Below are positions 6,502-11,846 of a stretch of 11,846 bases of DNA, in pieces. The stretch is from Deltaproteobacteria bacterium. GTDB lineage: Bacteria; Desulfobacterota; DSM-4660; Desulfatiglandales; Desulfatiglandaceae. The stretch's first letter is position 1. Every line of letters starts with the position of its first letter. The stretch spans positions 1-11,846 of the forward strand of contig JAGHEC010000207.1 in NCBI GenBank assembly GCA_021159525.1, given 5' to 3'. Both the position numbers and the translations under genes were made by a program. The notes beneath the pieces are model-generated. The model did not search any database. It worked only from the letters and a program-made list of their open reading frames with translations, and was not told the DNA's origin.

Positions 6502-9150
6502 TCACTCATCAAGGGCCTCCAGCAGCGAGAGGTTCTGCTTCAGTTTGGTCAGCCTTACTGAAAGGCTGTCCGCCCTCGCCCTCACCTCAGCCACGATCTC
6601 CTCGGGGGCCTTTTCCAGAAATCCTTTGTTGGAGAGTTTCTTTTGCGAGGCCTCCAGCTCCTTCCGGGTTTTGCCGATCTCCTTTGCCACCCGGCGCTCC
6701 TCTTCCTTGAAGTCGATCAACCCCTTTAAGATCACGTGCACGGAGGTCTGTTGAAACACGGCAGTCGCTGATTTGTCCGGCTTGGCAAGGCCCTGGCCGA
6801 TGCTTGCCTCGTCGACTTTGGCCAGGGTCCGGATATGGGCCAGATTCCGGGTGAGGATGCCTTCGTCGCGGTCGCTCGCGGTCTCAATGACTACATGGAC
6901 ATTTTTTGAGGGCGGGATGTTCATCTCTCCCCGGATATTGCGGATGGCGGCAATAACCCCCATCAAGAGCTCCATCTCCTGCAAGGCGGCCTCGTCAGCC
7001 GGAAACTCGTCATCCTGTGGAAACGGCGCGATCATGATGCTTTCGTTTGTCCCGGGAAGCCGCTGCCATATTTCTTCTGTGACAAAGGGCATGAAGGGAT
7101 GGAGGAGCTTCAAGGCCGCGGCAAGGGCCGTATGGACCACGGACCTTGCCGCATCCTTGACCGGTCCGTCCTCTCCATACAGGGCCTGCTTGGCCATCTC
7201 GAGATACCAGTCGCACAGCTCGTGCCAGACAAACTGATAGACAAGCCCGGCGGCCTCGTTGAACTGGTAGGCCTCGATAAAGCCGGAGATTTTCCGGCTG
7301 ACCTGCCCGATCCGGGTCAGGATCCACCTGTCGGCCAGGGTGTAGGATCCATCCTTTGGCTGCTGCGGCTCCTCCTTCAGGTTCATGAGGGCAAAGCGGG
7401 CCGCGTTCCATATCTTGTTGACAAAGTGGCGATAGCCCAGGATCCGCTCCTCCGAGAGTTTGATGTCCCTGCCCTGGGCCGCCAGGGCCGCCAGGGTGAA
7501 GCGGAAGGCATCCGTGCCGAACCGGTCCATGACCGCAAGGGGATCGATGACATTTCCCTTTGACTTGCTCATCTTCTTGCCGTGGGCATCTCTGACCAGG
7601 GCATGGATGTACACATCCTTGAAAGGAATATCCCCCATAAAATGGATGCCCATCATCATCATGCGGGCCACCCAGAAAAAGAGGATGTCAAAGCCGGTCA
7701 CCAGGGCAGAGGTGGGGTAAAAGGTATTGAGTTCAGGTGTTGTGTCAGGCCATCCCAGGGTGGAGAAGGGCCAGAGGGCCGAGCTGAACCAGGTGTCGAG
7801 CACATCTGTTTCCTGGACCAGGTCCTCGCTGTTGCATGCGCTGCAACGGGCAGGGGCCTCTTTGGCCACGTGAACGGCCCCGCATGATTGGCAGTACCAG
7901 GCAGGGATCCGGTGGCCCCACCAGATCTGCCTCGAAACGCACCAGTCCCTGATGTTGTCCATCCATTCATAATAGACCCCTTCCCAATTGGCCGGGAGGA
8001 TGCGGGTCTTGCCGGCCCGCACTGCATTGCTGGCCGCCTTGCCGAGGGAGCCGGTCTTGACAAACCACTGTTTTGAAAGCAGGGGCTCGATCATGGTCTT
8101 GCAGCGGTAGCAGTGGCCGACGGCGTTCTGGTAAGGCTCAATCTTTTCGAGGAGGCCTTTCTGCTCCAAATCCGCCACGATCTTATCCCGGCATTCAAAT
8201 CGGTCCATCCCCTGGTAAGGCCCTGCCATCTCGTTCATGACGCCGTTTTCGTCGATGACCTTGATCCGCTCAAGGTGGTGCGTGTTCCCGATTTCAAAGT
8301 CATTGGGGTCGTGGGCGGGCGTTATCTTAAGCGCCCCTGTCCCGAACGTGGTATCCACGTACGGATCGAAGATGACCGGGATCGGTTTGCCAAGGATTGG
8401 GAGGAGGACATGGGTGTTGCTCAGGTGGCTGTACCGGTCGTCATTGGGATTGACGGCCACGGCTGTGTCGCCCAAGAGGGTCTCGGGACGGGTGGTGGCC
8501 ACGGTCAGATGCCCTTCTTTGTCTTGAAACGGATAGCGTATGTAATAGAGACGGCTTTCCGTATCGTGGTGCTCCACTTCCAGATCGGCCAGGGCCGTAT
8601 GACAGCGGGGGCACCAGTTGATGATGTAATCCCCGCGGTACACAAGCCCCTCCTCGTAGAGCCGGACAAAGACTTCTCGAACGGCCCTGGAAAGTCCCTC
8701 ATCCATAGTAAACCGCTCCCTGCTCCAGTCGCAGCAGCAGCCCAGGCGCTTGAGCTGGTTGATGATGAGTCCTCCGTATTTCTCTCGCCATTCCCAGACC
8801 AGTGCGATAAATCTGTCCCTGCCCACTGAATGCCGGTCGGCGCCTTTGGCTGCCAGGTCTCTTTCCACCACGTTCTGGGTGGCGATCCCCGCGTGGTCGG
8901 TGCCTGGCTGCCACAATACATTGTATCCCTTCATCTTTTTATATCGACAGAGGATGTCCTGCAGGGTATTGTTCAGGGCATGGCCCATATGGAGGGTCCC
9001 GGTGACATTGGGGGGAGGGATCACGATGCAATAGGCCGGCTTGTCAGAGACGGCCTCACCCCTGAAAAGGCCGTTTTCCTCCCAGTAGGCATACCATTTT
9101 TTTTCTACCTGTTCGGGTTCATAACTTTTGGCAATCTGTTCAGTTTTCAT
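6502..9150 (-). CDS. valS: Valyl-tRNA synthetase
   Basis: The 882-residue class I synthetase charges tRNA-Val with valine in the cytoplasm and edits mischarged threonine. The HIGH motif appears as HMGH (residues 54-57) after PPPNVTGTL, and the KMSKS motif is at 526-530. The editing domain lies between them (TTRPETLLGDTAVAVNP). Cys pairs include CPRC, CYRC and a ribbon with Cys420/423 and Cys436/439, consistent with zinc sites. The C-terminus is the expected coiled-coil tRNA arm, rich in Lys and Glu. The length is typical. The frame is open to an ATG at 9198, but I choose the ATG at 9150: AGGAG lies at 9161-9165, the protein start is typical, and the predicted promoter covers 9186-9214, so 9198 would not be transcribed. 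Confidence 0.97.
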   Translation of the reverse strand: MKTEQIAKSYEPEQVEKKWYAYWEENGLFRGEAVSDKPAYCIVIPPPNVTGTLHMGHALNNTLQDILCRYKKMKGYNVLWQPGTDHAGIATQNVVERDLAAKGADRHSVGRDRFIALVWEWREKYGGLIINQLKRLGCCCDWSRERFTMDEGLSRAVREVFVRLYEEGLVYRGDYIINWCPRCHTALADLEVEHHDTESRLYYIRYPFQDKEGHLTVATTRPETLLGDTAVAVNPNDDRYSHLSNTHVLLPILGKPIPVIFDPYVDTTFGTGALKITPAHDPNDFEIGNTHHLERIKVIDENGVMNEMAGPYQGMDRFECRDKIVADLEQKGLLEKIEPYQNAVGHCYRCKTMIEPLLSKQWFVKTGSLGKAASNAVRAGKTRILPANWEGVYYEWMDNIRDWCVSRQIWWGHRIPAWYCQSCGAVHVAKEAPARCSACNSEDLVQETDVLDTWFSSALWPFSTLGWPDTTPELNTFYPTSALVTGFDILFFWVARMMMMGIHFMGDIPFKDVYIHALVRDAHGKKMSKSKGNVIDPLAVMDRFGTDAFRFTLAALAAQGRDIKLSEERILGYRHFVNKIWNAARFALMNLKEEPQQPKDGSYTLADRWILTRIGQVSRKISGFIEAYQFNEAAGLVYQFVWHELCDWYLEMAKQALYGEDGPVKDAARSVVHTALAAALKLLHPFMPFVTEEIWQRLPGTNESIMIAPFPQDDEFPADEAALQEMELLMGVIAAIRNIRGEMNIPPSKNVHVVIETASDRDEGILTRNLAHIRTLAKVDEASIGQGLAKPDKSATAVFQQTSVHVILKGLIDFKEEERRVAKEIGKTRKELEASQKKLSNKGFLEKAPEEIVAEVRARADSLSVRLTKLKQNLSLLEALDE

Positions 9151-9185
9151 CAATCTGCGTCTCCTGACAACATGTTGGTTCGTAC

Positions 9186-9214
9186 AGTTTAGCAGCATCC
9201 GCGCTATCCATCAA
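9186..9214 (-). promoter_or_regulatory. Predicted valS promoter
   Basis: On the minus strand TTGATG (9209-9214) and TAAACT (9186-9191) are separated by exactly 17 bases. The leader to the valS ATG would be about 30 nt. No T-box-like structure fits in so short a leader, so control by uncharged tRNA is not suggested. Confidence 0.5.
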
Positions 9215-9374
9215 GGAACCGCGTGGGATCGGGTGCATTTATGTGACTTGCGCCATGAAAGAGGGTCTTTCGAACGACGGGTTTTATCCTGATTTTATGT
9301 GAAGGCTTTTGGCCGCACCCTGTCTGATCACGGGCCAAAGTGCCACTCCAAGGCCCGGGGCGTCACACAACGGC

Positions 9375-9402
9375 AAAAGAAAAAGGGGATTGCAGCTCCC
9401 CT
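9375..9402 (-). terminator. Intrinsic terminator after the acidic-protein gene
   Basis: Read on the minus strand, AGGGGA, a 7-base loop and TCCCCT (9384-9402) form a 6-base stem followed by TTTTCTTTT (9375-9383). It lies about 70 bases after the stop at 9472 and ahead of the valS promoter, so it separates the two transcription units. Confidence 0.7.
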
Positions 9403-9471
9403 AACAACCCCCTCCGGCGATATTTGATTTTATGGGGTCTGAACCAAAGGCCTTCTGCAGGACGGCCGGGG

Positions 9472-10125
9472 TTACTCCGGTGTCGTATCAAGGCTTTGTT
9501 TGAGACTTTCAATTGCTTCTTTAATCACTTTTTCTGCAACATCGGCAACGGTTTCCCTCACCGCTCGTTCGACTGCCTCGGTAACTGCACGGATAAGGGC
9601 GGCCTCCAGTCTTTCCTGGGAAATGGCGGGCGCTGCTTTGTCCGTGGCCTTGGGAATCGATCCAGGGGATTCCTCTTCGTCCATCAGGTTTGCCATGGCC
9701 AGCTGCAGGTCTTCCCCGGGTATGTCCGGGAAATCGTCCAAGGCATGGTCCACGAACTCGTCTTCCGGGGCCTCAAAATCAAAGCCGTCTGGCTCACCGG
9801 GCTTGTGACGGGCATGGGGTTCAGGGAGATCGGATTCCCGGTCTTCTCGGTCGGGCTCGTCCAGCGGCAGCAAAAAATCGGTCAATTCCTCGTCTTCCTC
9901 GTCCGAAAAGTCTTTTTCTTCGGCCCCCGTATGCAGGCCATCGTCTGCATCCCCGGCCGGAATCCTCTCCCCCTCCTTGACCACATCCACCAGATCTATG
10001 ATGTCCTCATCAGGAGGTGCGGCAGCCCTGTTGTCCCCCGCGGCTTGGTGTCCTCCCGGCTCAGGGTCCTGGAATGTCTGCCCCCCTTGTTTGTCGGCTT
10101 CAAACGGTTCCCGGTCTTTTGTCAT
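9472..10125 (-). CDS. Acidic, largely disordered protein with C-terminal helix
   Basis: The 217-residue protein has a long Asp/Glu/Pro-rich region (about 1-165) that should be disordered, then one long amphipathic helix (about 168-212: QERLEAALIRAVTEAVERAV and onward) with hydrophobic spacing suited to oligomers. Short hydrophobic islands sit in the acidic region: DIIDLVDVVKEG (41-52), ELTDFLLPLDEP (80-91) and DFEAPEDEFVDHALDDF (116-132). This layout of acidic linker plus helical C-terminus resembles the polar organiser PopZ, but I see no sequence match that would prove it. It has no signal peptide. It is transcribed alone: it has its own predicted promoter, the ribosome site is weak (GGGTG), and a terminator follows. 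The acidity could also point to a chaperone- or DNA-binding-protein partner. Confidence 0.7.
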   Translation of the reverse strand: MTKDREPFEADKQGGQTFQDPEPGGHQAAGDNRAAAPPDEDIIDLVDVVKEGERIPAGDADDGLHTGAEEKDFSDEEDEELTDFLLPLDEPDREDRESDLPEPHARHKPGEPDGFDFEAPEDEFVDHALDDFPDIPGEDLQLAMANLMDEEESPGSIPKATDKAAPAISQERLEAALIRAVTEAVERAVRETVADVAEKVIKEAIESLKQSLDTTPE

Positions 10126-10188
10126 GGCACACCCGATGTGAGAGAGAAAAGAATGTGTGGATCACCGGCGGCTCAGTAGGCAAGGAAG

Positions 10189-10215
10189 ATATTACAGCGT
10201 GTCCAAATTTGTCAA
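10189..10215 (-). promoter_or_regulatory. Possible promoter for the acidic-protein gene
   Basis: On the minus strand a perfect TTGACA (10210-10215) precedes TAATAT (10189-10194) by 15 bases, shorter than the preferred 17. ATATCT at the 17-base distance is an alternative -10. The leader would be about 60 nt. Confidence 0.35.
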
Positions 10216-10284
10216 GGTTTTTCAGGGGATGTTTCCCAGTGTGGTTAAACCGAATACCCAGAATGTTATTTTGGAAGCTTTTGT

Positions 10285-10390
10285 AGTAACAGCTCAATGA
10301 ACAGACCAGCCCGGAGGCCCGGAGCGGAAGAAAAATTCTTCTGCCCCGGCACTAGGTTCGCAGTTATCCCCCTAATTATTGAGGTGATAC
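10285..10390 (+). mobile_element. Palindromic repeat copy C, short form with flanking 7-base direct repeats
   Basis: It begins AGTAACAGCTCAAT (left end as in copies B and D), lacks most of the left arm, and continues with the right half shared with copy A (91 of 93 positions). It ends in TTATTGAGGTGATAC, an imperfect inverted copy of the left end. CTTTTGT occurs directly before (10278-10284) and directly after (10391-10397), as a target-site duplication would. Caution: CTTTT also follows copy A, so part of this match may belong to the element. It encodes no protein. The type is inferred from structure. Confidence 0.6.
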
Positions 10391-10440
10391 CTTTTGTCAT
10401 AATCTCATTTGTTTTCATGCACTGCATTAGGTCGCGTGGT

Positions 10441-11349
10441 TCATTCATACCCTTGGGTGGTGGCCCGGCCTTTTGAATATGCCTCATGCCAGCCTGGAGC
10501 TACTGGAAATCGCCGGTAAAGGCGTTCCCTTTCCGCCTCCAGGAATTGCCTCTTTGCCCCCCTGAAATCCGCGGCACACAAGACCGGTTTTCCCAAGGCC
10601 TTTGATAAGCGGTCCAGCCACGCAATCCCTTCTGTGGATCTCAACAGGTGGTGATCGAGGATCAAGACGTCCACCCCGCGGCCCAGCCTCAGGGCGTTTT
10701 GCCAGGCGCGCTCCATCTGTTCCCCGGTGAGGCGGGACAGGTAGAGGGCCGGGCCCCCGGCGAGTGCAATGTCCGGGCTCCAGTCCAGGATCTGCGAGAC
10801 GGTCTCATCACAAAGCAGCTGGATGTCAGGCGCGTGCACAAACCGCTTCCCCTCGTCGATCAGGGACATCATTACGGATTCATCGGTCTGATCCGGGTCC
10901 CCGTGCGGTACAGCGCTGGAAAAGTGGAGGGGCCCGGCCGTGACGTTTTCGCCATCCAAAAAGCGCATATCAAGAACGGCCTTCAACGAAGCCTCACGCT
11001 CTGCCTCACGGGGTGAAAGATGCTCCAGATGTTTTCGCCAGATACGGGCATCCCGATTTAAGCCCACAAGGGCATGGGCGCTAAGTTGGTAGGGATTTGC
11101 ATCTACCAAAGGGACATGATCCCCGTGAAAATGGCTGAAGACAATATCCGTAGCCTGTTCCCACAGAAGGATAATCCGTTGTCGGGCGGTTTCCGCCAGG
11201 GCTACCTGGCGGGGATGGGGCAGGCGTTTATGCCGGATGTAACCAAGTGCGAAGCCCGGATCTATCAGGATGCGCCGATTTTCCGTGGTCAGCCAACACC
11301 CCAAGCCCCTCACGCCCAGAGATTCCGCGGTAAGTATCTCAATGTTCAT
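10441..11349 (-). CDS. Metallo-beta-lactamase-fold hydrolase, UPF0282-like
   Basis: The 302-residue protein has the metal-binding HFHGDH motif (His73, His75, Asp77, His78). It is preceded by ILIDPGFALGYIRHKRLPHP, a stretch typical of UPF0282 proteins, an uncharacterised MBL-fold family known mainly from archaea. Further likely ligands are His149 (VPHGD), His172/Asp175 (HAPDIQ) and the late LDHH (232-234). The family has no established substrate; related MBL folds act on phosphodiesters, thioesters or lactams. There is no signal peptide, so it is cytoplasmic. The frame stays open far upstream to 11805, but that stretch runs through repeat copy D, so I place the start at the ATG at 11349, where similarity to the family begins. 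The ribosome site is weak. It stands alone between two repeat copies. Confidence 0.8.
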   Translation of the reverse strand: MNIEILTAESLGVRGLGCWLTTENRRILIDPGFALGYIRHKRLPHPRQVALAETARQRIILLWEQATDIVFSHFHGDHVPLVDANPYQLSAHALVGLNRDARIWRKHLEHLSPREAEREASLKAVLDMRFLDGENVTAGPLHFSSAVPHGDPDQTDESVMMSLIDEGKRFVHAPDIQLLCDETVSQILDWSPDIALAGGPALYLSRLTGEQMERAWQNALRLGRGVDVLILDHHLLRSTEGIAWLDRLSKALGKPVLCAADFRGAKRQFLEAERERLYRRFPVAPGWHEAYSKGRATTQGYE

Positions 11350-11379
11350 GGCGCCCGTCTTTCGTTGTTCCTGTTTACT

Positions 11380-11406
11380 TGTATACCCCGCACAAGGACT
11401 TGTCCA
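11380..11406 (-). promoter_or_regulatory. Weak promoter-like pair for the MBL-fold gene
   Basis: On the minus strand TGGACA (11401-11406) and TATACA (11380-11385) lie 15 bases apart, about 30 bases before the ATG and next to repeat copy D. The spacing is short, so the call is tentative. Confidence 0.25.
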
Positions 11407-11420
11407 CCCTAATGACGGTT

Positions 11421-11572
11421 GTAACAGCTCAATAAATGGGGGCGAAGGGTTTTTCTGACGCGACTGCCGGCCTCCGGCCCGTGGCGGGCCTACGCCCCGG
11501 AGGGAGTGGAAGAAAAATCTTCCTGTCCCGGCGCCACGTTCACTGTTATCCCCCCAAGTATCGAACTGATAC
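11421..11572 (+). mobile_element. Palindromic repeat copy D, complete MITE-like element
   Basis: This 152-base copy has both ends. The left end (11421-11442) and right end (11550-11572) are imperfect inverted repeats, aligning as GTAnCAGnTCnATA followed by a G run. Inside, GAAGGGTTTTTCT (11444-11456) can pair with AGAAAAATCTTC (11511-11522), and the centre holds GGCCCG-TGG-CGGGCC (11476-11490) inside CCTCC/GGAGG. The right half is diverged from copies A and C. It has no coding capacity and no convincing flanking duplication. Confidence 0.65.
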
Positions 11573-11846
11573 CTGATACGGAAGACCTGTATCCACCGCC
11601 AAGGACGCAAAAAAAACAATCTCAAGCCCTGGGGGGGCAAATGAACACGTTGTTTCTTTTCTGCCCTGTCATCAGCAAACAAGCAATATTTTTGCTCTGC
11701 GAGCTGTACCGCCTCTGGGCTGAGACGTCTAACCGCACAGGTCGAAAAATTAGGGGTTGACATCAGCCCTTTCAAGGTAGTACTGCATGAGTCATTTGGT
11801 AGCATTGGATAACCATCTGAGATTGCAGAATATAATAGTGCTGGAC

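Larger units (their letters stand above)
9151..9471. other. 321-base gap between valS and the acidic-protein gene
   Basis: It contains the valS leader and promoter (9186-9214) and the terminator of the acidic-protein gene (9375-9402). Between them (about 9215-9374) I see no gene or repeat. Confidence 0.6.
10126..10440. other. 315-base gap between acidic-protein and MBL-fold genes
   Basis: The gap holds the acidic-protein promoter (10189-10215) and repeat copy C (10285-10390). The 50 bases between copy C and the MBL-fold stop codon show no recognisable terminator. Confidence 0.6.
11350..11846. other. Gene-free right end of the window
   Basis: Apart from the MBL-fold upstream region and repeat copy D, the 274 bases from 11573 onward contain no gene I can support. 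A TTGACA (11757-11762) and a TATAAT (11831-11836) on the plus strand are too far apart to form one promoter, and each lacks a good partner. A gene may start beyond the edge. Confidence 0.5.

Noticed and set aside
11506..11760. 84-codon open frame on the plus strand
   Set aside because: It begins inside repeat D and shows no protein-like features or ribosome site.
11350..11805. 152-codon N-terminal extension of the MBL-fold gene
   Set aside because: It reads through repeat copy D, and family similarity begins only at the ATG at 11349.
1..11846. CRISPR array, tRNA, rRNA, transposase or toxin-antitoxin genes
   Set aside because: No regularly spaced repeats, no recognisable RNA gene and no matching protein motifs were found on either strand by eye.

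Overview
The window looks like chromosomal DNA from an anaerobic deltaproteobacterial lineage (Desulfobacterota or a relative). This rests on moderately high GC, the style of the protein sequences, an HflK whose N-terminus reads MAWDWDK, and a YidD-like/TPR gene pair; no marker gene fixes the taxon. Most genes are ordinary housekeeping genes, but the spaces between them carry a small family of palindromic repeats.

Layout. Positions 1-263 hold one repeat copy (A) and no gene. Positions 264-2281 (minus strand) hold hflC and hflK, joined by an ATGA overlap, with a plausible promoter at 2407-2435. The 608-base gap at 2282-2889 holds repeat copy B (left half only), a hairpin-rich block (about 2640-2760), and an 8-base inverted repeat beside a TATAAT. 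Positions 2890-4594 (plus strand) form a three-gene cell-envelope cluster: an exported YidD-domain protein, an overlapping TPR protein with a hydrophobic C-terminal region, and a small Trp/Tyr-rich lipoprotein. Positions 4659-6284 (minus strand) hold a small uncharacterised protein, a SpoU/TrmH-family methyltransferase, and a receiver-like protein that lacks the phosphoacceptor Asp and overlaps the methyltransferase by 47 bases. Positions 6502-9150 (minus) encode valyl-tRNA synthetase with its own promoter. Positions 9472-10125 (minus) encode a very acidic protein with a helical C-terminus, followed by a clear intrinsic terminator at 9375-9402. Positions 10441-11349 (minus) encode a UPF0282-like metallo-beta-lactamase-fold protein lying between repeat copies C and D. 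No gene is visible from 11350 to the end.

How the genes fit together. HflK and HflC form the membrane SPFH complex that in other bacteria restrains the FtsH protease. The YidD-like, TPR and lipoprotein genes look like one envelope module of unknown role. The methyltransferase and valS both act on RNA, but nothing in the sequence joins them into one pathway. The most unusual signal is the repeat family: about 150 bases when complete, with roughly 22-base imperfect terminal inverted repeats and an internal hairpin, in four copies all in the same orientation. One copy has a 7-base direct repeat at both ends, as expected for a non-autonomous transposable element (MITE). I found no CRISPR array, tRNA, rRNA or transposase gene, and no convincing new defence or biosynthetic system.
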